The notes: generated from the sequence alone by a model not told the origin. Positions 9,360-20,452 are shown, counted from the first letter of the stretch. The stretch is DNA of 64,000 nucleotides from Vandiemenella viatica (GCA_031002005.1 CM061918.1:58347478-58411477); one strand, 5' to 3'. A program made the numbers and translations.

Positions 9360-11150
9360 CCTCAACGCCTTCGAATTCTCAGCTACTGACGAGTCCAACC
9401 CATCAACCGTCCTTGGATCAACAAGGCTTTAACTTCGGATAATCTTCGAAATGACACCGAATCTATTATTGCAGCTGACGAGTATAACACAGCTACCATA
9501 AAAAGAACCTTAGTCCTTCCAAATTTTCCAGATGTTCAGATATCTTGTACGACGACTGCAATGTAGCTCTAAGATGTCAGATATCAACTAACACAGCTAA
9601 CTTAGCTAAGGTACTAGAAAAAATTTTCTTCCAACTTGGTCTCGACTGCGGTGTTACAGGTGAGAGAACATGGTCTTCTTGAAATGCAGAAAGTCTTTAA
9701 ATCTTTTTACTTTGACCGATTTCACTCTGTAACAAATCTGCAAAAATTTGTCAATACTCTCCTCTTTCTACTGATGTCACGGAGTATTGCAGCATCGCTC
9801 AATACTTTCAATTCTCTGTTACTGATAACACCAACCTTGCAATAGGCTTTGAGTTTGTTTCAAGGTTTAACACTCCCGATTATCTTTGCTGATCAAATAG
9901 TAATCGTTTCCCCGTAAGAGACCTCAGAGCATTCTGTAGCTCTATTTTTGTGGCTCTGAAGCAGTCACTTAAAGTAGAGAACAAATGTAGACTTTTGGAT
10001 CAACATGTCTCCAACAAGAGTTGACAAAATCGACGAGTTCAGTACCAATACCTAGTCTTCCTCTTCCACTGTCTAGCTTCGATGTATTGCCAAACTACTT
10101 CTCTCACTTTGCACCGCCGTAATTCCACTACCACTGTCAGAGAGCGAACCTTTACATCACACACAAAAACATTCAGTCAAAACAAAATTTGGTCCACTGT
10201 CCCGATTTTAAGTTGGAAATTTACAGGCTTCTTTCCGTATATTTCGGATACTGTGTTCAGAACATGTATATTTGCGTGCAAGCGCTTCAATTAGCTGCGA
10301 CGTTGTAGGATTACGTACAGTATTTATTCTGGGATTGAAACTATTCAGTTTATTTCAGTCAGTCGCAACCGAATATCGACAGGCACTCGTATCTCAGATC
10401 GCTTTACATATTCGAAAAAGAAATAAAACTCTACTACCATAAAATTCCATTCATTTAAACACATTACTTCGTGCTTGAACAACAATACTTTGCCGCTATC
10501 AAAATATAGGAGCACCAACGTTGTGTGAAGATTACAGCCAATGCAAGCGCTTCAGGTACGAACAATTACCGGTCCAAATGTGTAAAGTGTGCTGTTTCCT
10601 TAGACCCCCAAAGAGTTATAAAAGAAAAGCTGCAGTCGTATCAAATCTCCTCTTTTAGCCCAAAAATATCCGCTCGCATAAAGCGTATAAAAAAGTGATT
10701 TTCAAAAATCTTTCTCACACAGCCACTTTGATGATCACCAGAATTTTACATGAAGGGCAGCTGGACTGGTGAACCAGCTCAGGTGTCCCCTGAACTGAAA
10801 AAGAAACGGGAAACCTTCGAGCGCTTCATTACGTCACGAAACTGAGGCGAGTCGATACAGCACCCAACAAACCTTTCTAACAACGCTCAACAGGTAACAG
10901 GATCACTAATGGATTATACACTATGTTCTAGTAACATTTACACAAGAAGAAAATACGTATCAAGTTTTAATTATACCTATAGCGACAGCGTAGTATGAGG
11001 AAGATATTGATAATATTATTAGGTCGCCCCGCCGTAAAGGAAAATAATTGCTATAATCTCAACCAGGAAATCTGAAGGAAAAAACAAATTCTACGTCAAA
11101 GTTTAAAGCGAAACTGCAGATCTGACAGGTGTTTTCAGCACATATCGCGC
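9360..11150. other. No gene recognised
   Basis: About 1.8 kb of AT-leaning sequence with no transposon signature I can name. Open frames of 60-70 codons occur on plus (9636-9845, 10082-10294) without splice signals or domain character. It would hold the upstream region of the candidate gene starting at 9333. Confidence 0.4.
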
Positions 11151-11343
11151 CTAGAGGTAAGACAGATAGAGGTCAGCTTCATCGGACAATGCAGTTCTTA
11201 TCTGGAGTAGTGTCTGCCGATCTTTCACTCCGTAGTCCCGGGGGCCCTGACAGACGGGCGTGGCGGCGGTTCCCTCGGGAGAGGACACCGCGTTCTGGTC
11301 GCCTCCCGTGAGATCCAGACTAGGAGTTTCGTCTTCGCAGTTC
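11151..11343 (-). CDS. Exon-like open frame ending in a stop, unrecognised
   Basis: GC-rich segment on the minus strand. From a possible acceptor (GGTCCAG at 11350-11344) the frame reads NCEDETPSLDLTGGDQNAVS, continues through SSPEGTAATPVCQGPRDYG and ends QTLLQIRTALSDEADLYLSYL before TAG at 11153-11151. The wording is strongly protein-like (acidic and polar, with a Leu-rich helix at the end). A perfect splice donor on the opposite strand (AGAG|GTAAGA at 11155-11160) leaves the strand open to doubt. It may be a last exon of a minus-strand gene upstream of the 9.3 kb island. Family unknown. Confidence 0.3.
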
Positions 11344-11545
11344 CTGGACCCGCAAAACCGTCAAACGACAACATAGCGCACCACCGATAAATCCTACTGT
11401 TTACAATACCAGTCTCATGAGTACCAGTCCAGAAACAAGTCAATCCAAAAATACTTCCCGCTTATTGTCACTCGCACAGTTACTCCAGCGATATTGTTGT
11501 TGATCGGTCCGACACACGTGTAGTCACAGTTGAAGTAAGACAACG

Positions 11546-11830
11546 GCAGATTCAGGTACGCGTTTCACGGTGGCGGGAGAACCCTCTCCCGCGGGACTTG
11601 GGAGTGGTACTGACGGACCGCAGCTGGAGCACGCGCAAGACTCCCTGGACAGGGAGTAGGAGGGGAGTCCAGGAGGGATACCGCAGCCCGCAGGGCGACG
11701 GTGGCGCCGCACTGCCGGCTCGACTGCGACAGCCGCCACAACTACAGCGGCCAGTCAATACTCCGCTGCCGCCCCTCCACACCGTTATCTTTGGTGGAGT
11801 ACGCCATTCCGTCATTATGTACGGGTAGAT
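11546..11830. other. GC-rich exon-like island, strand undecided
   Basis: About 285 bp of GC- and CpG-rich sequence bounded by AT-rich DNA. On plus an open frame runs from a possible acceptor (AGATTCAG before GTACGCG) to a stop at 11826-11828. On minus three frames are partly open; one reads SLLDSPPTPCPGSLARAPAA. High GC keeps all frames open, so neither strand can be preferred. It could be an exon, a promoter island or a processed gene fragment. Confidence 0.3.
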
Positions 11831-12299
11831 TAAACCTCTCTAGCGCTGAGAGCCGGTAATATAACCAGAAGGCATTGTAATAGCCAGGGACTACACTCTG
11901 TATCACACGGTTTTTCCTCCCTTTTTGGCACATTCTTTTGCTATACCACTAATTGTTCAATAGGTTGATCAAATACGGTTAGCGGTTAAAAGTGTGTATA
12001 TAAAACTGAAAGGGAGAACTAAATACAAGACAGAAATACAGTTGTTTCCTTTGGCTTCCTTTCGAACGCATTAATAATTGTATCCACCGATAGTTCTTCC
12101 GATGTTGAGTTCTGGTAAATTCTATTGCCTGTACAAAATTGTTAGAAAAATTAATTTAAAAAAAAAATAAAAAAAAAACTGTTCGCAGTGATTGAGGACT
12201 GCAGACAGAAGTGAAAATTTGAAACTAAGAATACCATACACGTAACACGTCATACTTATCGCTACTGATATAGTAAATAATAATAATTCCGTGTGGTTG
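11831..12299. other. No gene recognised
   Basis: AT-rich sequence with an A-rich run near 12155-12178. No element boundary or coding signal. Confidence 0.4.
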
Positions 12300-12577
12300 T
12301 AATGAACTGGTGACAGGGTTTTTATTGGCTGAGCACTCCGCCCCTGTCTTAGCTGCCTTAACCTAACCCGATACTCCTAGCAGTTTCAGAGAACCTACAG
12401 TTTAGCATGGTACCCAAACCACGGCAGCGTTCAGGCGTTCTTCACATTACACAGAAAGCTGTTCCAGAGGTGAAAGTCGAGTTAAGGCTCCATGAAAATC
12501 CCCGCCGAGACGGACTCGAACCAAGGATATTTCGTTCCCCAGTCAGACACCTTAACCGCTGAGCCACCAGACCGTTA
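12300..12577 (-). mobile_element. SINE-B copy (second tRNA-derived SINE family)
   Basis: On the minus strand the head reads GGTCTGGTGGCTCAGCGG then TTAAGG (A box) and GGTTCGAGTCC (B box), like a real tRNA. The body includes the family landmark CTAAACTGTAGGTTC and a tail CGGGTTAGGTTAAGGCAGC. The same landmark (AAACTGTAGGTCCC) marks SINE-B pieces at 14395, 20285, 22045 and 33023. The family differs from SINE-A in both head and tail. No clear target-site duplication. Confidence 0.75.
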
Positions 12578-12729
12578 CAGAAATATATTTATAAGATTAT
12601 AATGTCGCTGACGCGAACTCATAAGATTCTATCCATCCAAAAATCGCCCAACGGGCCTGTTCAAAAACTAATAATCCACAATCCGAAGGTTGGTCGAATC
12701 TTCACGAAGGAGATGAACAATACAAAGCT

Positions 12730-12905
12730 ATTGTGTCAGGGGACCACAGTTTAACGTGGAATCAGAACCACGGAACGTCCTGGGGTACCTCATATGATCA
12801 AATACAACTCCTAAAAAATTCTGCTCACCACGGAATTTGAACCCGCGACCGGAGAGAGAAACTTTCGGAAGTAATCGCCTTAAGCGCTGAGTTAACACAC
12901 CGTCT
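12730..12905 (-). mobile_element. SINE-B-like tRNA-derived element, part of the local repeat
   Basis: The minus strand gives GACGGTGTGTTAACTCAGCG then CTTAAGGC (A-box-like) and GGTTCAAATTCC (B box), with the SINE-B mark AACTGTGGTCCCC and GTTCCGTGGTTCTGATTCC downstream. The sister copy is at 13300-13485. Confidence 0.6.
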
Positions 12906-13299
12906 TCTTTTAAAATATACGTGTGCTAAGTACTATCAAAATCTGATTAGAAACTGTGAGTTTGTTTGAACATCTTTGACAGAAATTAAGGAGAGGATTT
13001 AGGTTTTTGTAAGTCAAACGTAAACACTACTATTCTATTTGTTTTAAAGTATGCAAAATTGCATAAAACTGTGTGTTCCAAAAAGCGCCTCCAATGCGCA
13101 TATCATATTCGCAACACATCATAGCATGTCGGTGGCGCGAATTCATAGATTTACCCACCACCTACAGGCCGCCTATAGAAGTTTTCATTTCAAAAAACCG
13201 CCCAAGGCGGCTATAAAAGTATTCACTTCAAAAACTAAAAAATAACTTAATCCACAAACCGAACGTCGCGTCAGTCGAATCTTCTCGAAGGTGATGAAT

Positions 13300-13485
13300 G
13301 GTACCAAGCTAATGTGTCAGCGGCAGGAAAGACAATTCATTTCCTTAACGTGGAATCAGAACCACTGAACGTCCTGGCAAATACAACTCCTAAAATTATC
13401 TGCTCACCACCTGATATGAACCCGCGACCAGAGAGAAACTCTATGAAGTAAGCGCCCTGATCGCTGAACTACAACATCTCCTTGT
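13300..13485 (-). mobile_element. SINE-B-like element, sister of 12730-12905
   Basis: Same order on minus: decayed A box, GTCGCGGGTTCATATCAGG (B box with changes), ATTTTAGGAGTTGTATTTG, GACGTTCAGTGGTTCTGATT, CACGTTAAGGAAATG. It lacks about 25 bp present in the sister copy (the TGGGGTACCTCATATGATC region). Confidence 0.55.
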
Positions 13486-13742
13486 TTTGCAGTTTTGAAC
13501 AACGTTGACAGAAATTAAGTGAGGGGGGAAAAGGAGGAGAGCGTTTAGTTTTTTGTAAATCAAATGTAAACAGCATTTTTTCTATTTGTTTTAAATTGTA
13601 CGTATGCAAAGTTCCATCAAAATCAGATACAAAATGTGTGTTTATATGAAGAACATTGCAAAAAACCAGCAAACATTCATTTGTATATTAGATACGAGTA
13701 TAAACTATACTTTCATGGCTGTCCAAGCGCAACACGTCATTC

Positions 13743-14113
13743 TTAAGGCGCGTTCCCACGATCCCTTGTAACGAAGACGAGACGGGACGGGACCTCACTA
13801 GCCGAAGTGAAGGGACGACCGCGGGTCGCAGGTTAGTCCTAGCTTACCTCGCAGTCACATCCGCACCACGTTGCCTAGTGTCGTTTGGAACAGAGCAAAT
13901 TACAGTATAAGAAGGTGTGAGCACCGCTACTGCAAACCGATGGCAACAGCGCACCGCTACACACGCCTGTGATGTTTACCGACTCAGAGTGGGTAGCTGC
14001 GTCTCGTCTCCGCTAGCAGAGGCGCTCCTGTTCCCATGGCATGTGGTTGAGTATTCGTCCCGTCCCGTCCCGTCTCGCCTTCGTTACAAGGGATCGTGGG
14101 AACGTGCCTTTAG
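13743..14113. mobile_element. Inverted-repeat element, about 370 bp, GC-rich ends
   Basis: The left arm AAGGCGCGTTCCCACGATCC, then TTGTAACGAAGACGAGACGG and GACGGGAC, is matched in inverted order by the right arm (GTCCCGTCCCGTCTCGCCTTCG ... ATCGTGGGAACGTGCCTT). The arms are about 48-54 bp and nearly perfect. The centre has no coding signal. Flanks are TTAA on the left and TTTA on the right, so a TTAA target (as used by piggyBac-like elements) is possible but not proven. Non-autonomous. Confidence 0.7.
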
Positions 14114-14394
14114 AGGTACAGATATACTGTTAACATTACTCATAAGATTTTACCCATCAATAAGCGTCCAACGTGCATATCATAAGTGCAACACGTCATA
14201 GCGGTGATGGGAAGTTGCGAACTCATTTCCCCCTCCAAACATCGCCTAATGCGCCTATAGGGGAATAATATAGAATGGAGAGAGCGATGTCCCTCTCCAT
14301 ACGTTCATTTCCGATACTAACAATTTTGCAGTGTAACAAAGTGAATCCAGAGGTTAGTTTACACACCAGGCAAAGCTTTCACATAATGTTCGGC

Positions 14395-14500
14395 TAGGTC
14401 GCTCCGTAGTTAGGATTACATGCAAAGCTGTAGGTCCCCTTTACCCATTAGGATTACCGGGTTACGTTAGGGTAGGGTAGGGTAGCTATGGCAAGAGACG
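14395..14500 (+). mobile_element. SINE-B tail fragment
   Basis: Contains the SINE-B marks AAAGCTGTAGGTCCCC, ATTAGGATTACCGGGTTACG and TTAGGGTAGGGTAGGGTAG. The last stretch resembles a telomere repeat but fits the SINE-B tail (compare GGGTTAGGTTAAGG on the minus strand of 12300-12577). The head is not preserved. Confidence 0.5.
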
Positions 14501-15000
14501 GTATAAATAACTGAGCAGCACAAACGTACTTAAAACAAACAGCCATTCAAAAGGTAAGTAGAAGATGCAAATATTTCATTGGTCATTATCTATGAATTAA
14601 CATGGATGAAGTCGCGGCACAGCTTGTGCGACAATACTTAGATATCGCACTGGTTTCGAGTCTGGCCTGAAGCATGGTTGGTTTTAATCAAGTTTTGTGT
14701 TGATCCTTTGTCCTTACTACGTGACTCAATGACATGTGATTAAGTGGCAAATGTTGTGAACAAGAATTTGGGTGGCTATATGAATGAGGTCAAATGCCAA
14801 TTAATTTTTTTAAGGGCAAAAAATATTTAGAGATTTAGGAAGCAGAGATTCTGAATTTAATATCTGTGTTCTGGTATACTGAAGGGACTTTGATTATCTA
14901 TTATCTCGAGAAGGTAAAACCATAACCAGTTAAAATTCTAGTACTGGGTAAATGGTTAGAGGAAAGAGAGTGTAATATTTTCTTGTGAAGGAGTTCATTG

Positions 15001-15116
15001 AAATTAACACCTTGTTTGTATTTGTTTTTTCTTTTTTATGTTTAATATGATGTATTAATTGTAATTGTATATATATATTAGCCATAGGCTACTTGAAAAT
15101 AAATAAATAATAATCA
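15001..15116 (+). mobile_element. LINE-C 3' tail
   Basis: The sequence TTAGCCATAGGCTACTTGAA followed by (AAATA)n matches the 3' end of the LINE-C insertion found on the minus strand at 53437-54005 (TTAGCCACAGGCTATTTGTG then AATAAATAATAATA). Upstream, ATGTTTAATATGATGTATTAA is the AT-rich 3' UTR. No reading frame of the element is recognisable here. Confidence 0.6.
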
Positions 15117-16082
15117 TCGATATACAACACCATCGGAAAGAATTGTTTTAACTAAGTGTAAACTAAAGAATTTGAAGTATGAATTTTTCTTATACCTCCA
15201 TATTACCCAGATTTGGCTAACTCTATTTTTTCCAAAACAACACTTTGCTGAAGGCTGAAGTTTTGGTAATATTAAGAAGCAACTGCAACTATGGAGACGC
15301 TTTTGCACACTACTATAATGATCCCGGTAAGAAAAGTAATAATGTTAAACATTACCGACTACAGTTACTGAAAAGAACCTGACGGTCGCATCGGTGTTCA
15401 AACCCGAGACATATCGCCAAAGTTTCCACCCACCTAACAATCAGATTATACTACAAATATAATTATTTCCTGAATTCATTTTCAAGGCAGATACGATTGT
15501 TAGGAAAGTCCAGTTAATATTGTTTGTTGGTAATACTGCAAATCGCAATACAGTTTTAAATATTTTCATGTTGTTGTATTAATGACGTTGGCAATGGTGT
15601 GTCAATGAAAGAAAAAAAAAGAAAAATATATACTAAAATCCTAGCACCATATTCTGATAATAATCATTTTGGTCCAGGGTGTATAAGAGAAAGATAGACG
15701 TTTATCTAATTTTATTCCAAGCAATGAAGTAAACATGTGCTCATTAAAGCAAAGTAAATTAAAAAAACTACTTAATTCTTTTTACTTTAAGTTGTTCCAC
15801 GGAATTTCAGTTGTCATTCCAGTACAGGCTAGGCCTATTTTAACCGAATCTGCTAATGCTGTTTGAAATTTATAATTTACAACGCATGCGCAAGAATACA
15901 ATAACTTGATCGCGATATGATGTAGGACTCTTTGTAACTACAGATCAGTCAAAGCTTGTTGAGTATCGTAGTCACGTACTCACCAAAAGTACGCCTCTCT
16001 GGGACATCCGCAACTCTTAACTCATGTTCAATGTTTGTTTATAGATTCCTCAAAGATAACAAAAGCTAGAAATCAGAGATGC
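15117..16082. other. No gene recognised
   Basis: AT-rich, unique-looking sequence up to the left edge of the duplicated block. No coding or repeat signal can be supported. Confidence 0.4.
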
Positions 16083-16839
16083 TTGTTACTATCGATAACC
16101 GTCATTAAATTAATCGAAGTTCATTCATCAATTTCAATCGAGAATTACTACTGGTATCAAAGGAATAGAATTAACTACGGCAAAAGATTAAATGCAACAT
16201 TTTGAAGGCAGAAACAGAAGTAACAGAAACAAAAATTAAGTAATTTATGTATTCCGATTTTCTTTCTTATTTTCTTTTTTAGATATTCTCGGAGTTGTCT
16301 CAATTCAATTTCATCTCAGTTGGAACAAACACCAAAACAAACTGAATACATTTATGCATATACATAGATTACTCCGAAAATACTCTGACGATTTGCATGA
16401 AAGTTTTGTTAGCTGGAAGAGGAAACTCCACGAATGCTTTGGTGAAAAAATTTTTAAAACTAGTTCCGTGCATTATTATTATTATTACTATTTTCACAAA
16501 TTTACCAAAAACAAAATAAAACCGTTTTAATGTATGTACACTGTACACCAAACTAACAATGAATTCCGCGATTGATTACTTCGGTTCTTTTTAAATTGTC
16601 TTTAAAAATTGAGGAAATTCTAACTTCTGCATTTTTAATCAATTTCAAAGGAGGATATTCTCGTTTATTTTTTTTAAAATGTATGTAAACAGATTACTTC
16701 GAAACTACGCTAAAAGTTTGCGTAAACCTTTTTTAAGGTGAAAGGGAATGCACCCATTCGAATTTAATCATAATCGGTACAGTAATCATTTTTTGTTGAA
16801 TTTAACACACAAAAGTAAGTAACATTAGTTATACACATT

Positions 16840-17235
16840 CCAACTCTACGTCCTAAATTATCTTCTTCATATACACTAATCTTTGTCTTCTTTTACAGTT
16901 CTATCCTTTAACAGTTCCTTCCACTAGCAAATTAAACAATCCCACGTGCCTTAAAACCCGGCCGCCATCCTATTACTTCTTTCTTTGAGACGCTTTCACA
17001 AACTTCTTTCCTCATTCATAATTTCGAAAATAATTTCATTTCGTACTTTATCCATCCACTTAATATCCAATATCCTTCTGTAGCACCCCATTTCAAATGC
17101 TTAGATTTTCTCTCTTCCTGGTATTTCTTAAGTCCATACTTCACTATAAATTTATGTCCCCCATAAATACAGTTTTTCTACAGTATTCTCCTTTTCCCAT
17201 TCCTACTTCGGACATCAGTTGTAACAGCGGAATTA
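16840..17235 (-). pseudogene. LINE-A remnant, duplicated block copy 1
   Basis: The plus strand is the reverse complement of the LINE-A 3' region, with the landmarks CCTAAATTATCTTCTTCATATA, TTCCTTCCACTAGCAAATTAA, ACAAACTTCTTTCCTCATTC, TTCTGTAGCACCCCATTTCAAA and CATTCCTACTTCGGACATCAG. It is strongly decayed and has no open frame. Its partner in copy 2 is 49681-50085. Confidence 0.8.
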
Positions 17236-17557
17236 ACTTAATTTTCCTGTTGCATCTGATCCTATTTTTCTCTTCAAACTACTGTAATTGCAATCATTTC
17301 CCCTGCTTTTCATGATTTCTATGGCATACATCTTACTTTTTTTGTAATTTATTCATCACTTCCCTTGATAATTTATTCAAATCCTTGACCTCCTTACGTA
17401 CGACAGAAAATTTTCGCACACCGTTATTCCTGAAATCGAGAGCTAACTTGTGGTCATGGTTATCTTTTCCCTCCCTAGCACCACCCTTGATTATTCCTCC
17501 AATATCTTTCAACTTCTCATCACCAACATAATTGTAACCTTTCGTGAGCCTATACAA
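17236..17557 (-). pseudogene. LINE-B reverse transcriptase C-terminal fragment
   Basis: A minus-strand frame (17557-17333) reads KDNHDHKLALDFRNNGVRKF followed by RKEVKDLNKLSREVMNKL. The pattern RD/NH..KL...R...GKF...R.V.DWN.LP.EV is the usual end of CR1/Jockey-like reverse transcriptase ORFs, and it matches the plus-strand LINE-B piece at 19090-19225 (DVRDWNKLTREMMNNL). Only this C-terminal end survives. In copy 2 (50407-50084) the frame is open for 107 codons. Confidence 0.6.
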
Positions 17558-17654
17558 AATAGAAAAACGTTATACACTCCTTGATTTCGCTTGTTTATTC
17601 ACTTTTTTATACACATAAATCATATGCGAGCGTAGGCTTCCCCGGCGAATAAAT

Positions 17655-17873
17655 GACAACAAATCTTATCGTGTTTGCAGCCGGATTTTATTAAAAAGCG
17701 ACAAGCTTTCGGCTACTATCTCAGCAGTCATCATCAGGTCAATTATGTACCTGGTATTCGTAATGGCAAGATCGCCGGTACATAATTGACCTGATGATGG
17801 CTGCTGAGCTAGTAGCCGAAAGCTTGTCGCTTTTTAATAAAATCCGGCTGCAAACCTGAAAAGATTTGTTGTC
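17655..17873. mobile_element. Fold-back element FB1 with 97-bp arms
   Basis: The arms 17655-17751 and 17777-17873 are inverted copies (GACAACAAATCTT ... GTACC and GGTAC ... AAGATTTGTTGTC) around a 25-base centre. Each arm reads outward as GACCTGATGATGGCTGC, TGAGCTAGTAGCC, GAAAGCTTGTCGC, TTTTTAATAAAATCCGGC. The piece GGCTGCT-GAGCT-AGTAGCC forms a 7-bp hairpin between CTGATGAT and GAAA. The palindrome survives in both copies of the duplication (copy 2: 50503-50721). No coding capacity. Confidence 0.85.
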
Positions 17874-18569
17874 ACATAAATCATATCATCTCATTTTCTA
17901 CGAAAATGTAAAATGTTGCATGTGATACATTAAATCCGTATTTTCATACCATACTTTGGTGTAAAATTCAAAATGCATATGTCCAACCGTTTGGTTTTCT
18001 GTAGTGGGCAAACAAACAAATTATCTCTATTGTAAGTATACAGAGAAGATATGAAAGCTGCCAAAAATAGTGATCTGGATGTTGATGAAATAATAAATGG
18101 GTACAAGAGAGCCATACCTGGTGTCCGGATACTACTACACAGGAAATTGGATGATATAATTAGCGTGATTTGCAGTTGCCATTCCCAATGTGACTGAACG
18201 TGCGGAAGACAGTGACGGTTTATGTGTTGTGGATGAGAGAGCAAAGAAGAGGAAGTTCAAAAACAGGTATACTGTTCCCAAAGACACGTATCGGGCCGCT
18301 AAGTTTAATGTCTGCATGCCACAGACGATTTACTACGAGCATTGTCTTACGTCATATACGCTTTGGAGAGGTTTCGGATTTAGCCCAGATCTGTAGCGCA
18401 CGACATGGTGATTAGGAATAATGTACCGTCTCCTCTTACCCTGCTTACTAAGTACCAGATGGTAAAAATTGGTTCCAGCACCGGGTCTTGTACCAGATGA
18501 CTCCATCTCGAGCACCACGCACTGCCTTAGAGAACTCAGTCAAAATTTCATCAAACGTTTTTCGATCAA

Positions 18570-19225
18570 TTTATCGCTGTCAGTTAAGATACCATTCATC
18601 ATTCTAATGAATGATTTCGTTGATGGTTGCTTGCAAGTGACAGATTTGCTCGTTAAAGGTTAGAAGTGTAAATATCTTGGCATAATGTTTGATATTGAAC
18701 TCAACTGGATACAATACATTGGGCAGGTGGTAGGAAAAGTTTACAGTATCCTTCATTTACTGGAGAGGGTGACGAAAGGATGTACCAGGGAAATGGGCTA
18801 CTAAACTTTGGTCAGACCATTTCTTAAATATAGTGGTGCAGTTTGGGATCCATATTTTTGGACACCAAATTACAGCAGTTAGAGGATGTATAAAGGAGAA
18901 CAGCCAGATTTGTTTTTGGAAATTACCACAGGACCCAGTCAGTAACTGATATGATAAAGGGGCTGGATTGGAGACACTTAAAGACAGGAGGAGGGTGAAG
19001 AGATTGCTGGGAATGTACAAGGCGTATATTGGTAATGGGGCTTGAAGGATGTTGATCGAAGGATTTGGAGTAGTGCATGGAAGAGAAAAGATGACCGTGA
19101 CCACAAACAGGAACGCGATATCAGGCATAAGTAGACAAATTTTCTTTTGTGGTAAGGATGTTAGGGATTGGAATAAATTAACCAGGGAAATGATGAATAA
19201 TTTACCAAAAACGCTGAAGTGATGA
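18570..19225 (+). pseudogene. LINE-B reverse transcriptase (palm to C-terminus), copy 1, internally deleted
   Basis: Plus-strand pieces read in order: IPFIILMNDFVDGCLQVT (the conserved 'LFxIFINDL' region before the active site), then KCKYLGIMFDIELNWIQYIG (YLGV motif), LVRPFLKYSGAVWDPYFW (the LVRP.L.YA..VWDP motif), ARFVFGNYHRTQSVTDMIKG, LDWRHLKTGG and DVRDWNKLTREMMNNLPKTL before a stop. Several stops and frameshifts interrupt it. About 170 bp between DGCLQVT and the YLGI block are missing at 18640-18645 compared with copy 2, with GACA shared at the junction. Non-functional. Confidence 0.8.
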
Positions 19226-19389
19226 AAAATTAAAATTCGTAAATCACAAAAGTGGATGGTGGAATAATTTTAACACTCGAAGAATGTAAGACAATTAAAA
19301 AAATACTGAGAAAGGGAAATTACCACCGTAGCATGCGCTCCATCAGAAATAGTCATTCAATGCAATGATGAGCGAACAATTCACATATC

Positions 19390-19613
19390 TTTTTTTTTTT
19401 TACTTATTGCTTTACGCTTCGTCGACGGCTAAGGTCATTTATAGAGGCAGGATGGGACTGGGGACAAGGAACGGGAAGGAATTTGGCCATGGCCTTTATG
19501 AAGGAAGCCTCCCGGCATTCGCCTGGAGTGATTTGGGGAAACCATCGAAAACCCAAATCTGAATGCCCGGACGGGGATTCGAAGCCACGTCCTCCTAAAT
19601 GCGAGGGCAGAAC
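19390..19613 (-). mobile_element. SINE-A, head-truncated, with target-site duplication
   Basis: On plus: T run, TTACGCTTCGTCGACGGCTAAGG (3' box), body with GGCCATGGCC, then GGACGGGGATTCGAAGCC and a head cut off after GAGGGCAGAACG. The short repeat AATTCACATATC flanks it on both sides (about 19377-19388 and 19614-19625). It is present in both copies of the duplication, so it predates it. Confidence 0.85.
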
Positions 19614-19639
19614 GAATTCACATATCGGGAAGCGAGGAG

Positions 19640-20280
19640 GGAGTCAACGCTGTTTACAACAAAAGATTAATTTTTTGATGTATCGGTCACCGATTCTGGA
19701 AATCATGAGAGGGAATTGAAAGTTCTCGAGTAATTAGACCAGTCTGAATGAAACACAAAAAGCGTCCGGACTCTGGAGGCAACAGTCCCGGATGATCCCG
19801 GAATAGCTGCGCTGTCTCCCTCGGGAAGCCAGCTGACTGGCGTACGGAAAAACCAACCGGGTAACCATAACAGCTGACCTCAGCGATATATTTAACGCGC
19901 AGACCGTCTGCTGTAAACACAGATTGGTTTGTGTCAACACAGCAGCTGCTCAGTACAGGATGGTGTACTCCATATAGTCAGACAGCTTCTATAAACACCA
20001 CTCTCCCAGAAGCTAGCCACTGCTGCTGACTTTACTAGTTCTACTTCTGACGTGAACTTTCCAGAATGATTCCTTTGCGTTTCACTAATATTTAATACTA
20101 TATTATTGGCTCTTGTCTATCATGTAATGAGCTATAAATTAGATCCTTAATGTAGCAACATTGCAGCTGCGATTGCTTGTAGGGAAGCTACTGAGCTTAG
20201 TAAAAAGTGTAGCCGTATGGTATTGTTCGCCGCGATGTCCCCCGCTTCGGTCGCCACGTAGTTCGCATCTGTCGTGGGAA
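19640..20280. other. Conserved spacer of the duplication; no gene recognised
   Basis: A minus-strand frame of about 78 codons (19920-19687, with partner 52931-52695) stays open in both copies. It has no recognised domain, and this part is nearly identical between copies anyway, so the open frame carries little weight. The rest shows nothing. Confidence 0.35.
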
Positions 20281-20284
20281 CAGT

Positions 20285-20452
20285 AACTTAAAAGGGAACC
20301 TACAGTTTAAAGCTGGATACGAACCACGGAGCATCTAGCGTCCTTTGACATCTGACAAAGCTTTGCTTTGTTCATGTAAACTTAGGTTAAATGCCTTTAA
20401 AAAATTCCGGCTGAAATCGGGATTCGAACCGGGGGCCTCTCAATCTCTAAAG
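20285..20452 (-). mobile_element. SINE-B copy (complete in copy 1 only)
   Basis: On the minus strand the B box GGTTCGAATCCC sits at about 20420-20431, then TCAGCCGGAATTTTTTAAAGG, ACTTAGGTTTACATG, GTGGTTCGTATCC and the family mark TTTAAACTGTAGGTTCCC at 20298-20315. In copy 2 the corresponding element is cut at about 53368: roughly 160 bp including the whole head are gone. Confidence 0.7.

Larger units (their letters stand above)
12592..14215. repeat. Local cluster of related segments
   Basis: Several segments recur within 1.6 kb. Examples are ATAAGATT(C/T)TA(T/C)CCATC at 12621 and 14145, AAxxCGCCCAAxGxGxCT at 12645 and 13198, TCGAATCTTC(A/T)CGAAGG at 12694 and 13279, AAACTAATAATCCAC/AACTTAATCCACAAxCCGAA at 12665 and 13245, and GCGCAACACGTCAT/GCAACACGTCATAG at 13728 and 14187. 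Two of the repeats carry a SINE-B-like tRNA unit. It reads as a sequence duplicated locally two or three times and then decayed. Confidence 0.55.

Noticed and set aside
14470..14490. TTAGGGTAGGGTAGGG, telomere-like
   Set aside because: Only three short units of a non-canonical form, placed where a SINE-B tail is expected. Insects normally have TTAGG.
18757..19128. 123-codon minus-strand frame, identical at 51770-52141
   Set aside because: It is antisense to the LINE-B reverse transcriptase, which is recognisable on plus; identity of the copies explains why both are open.
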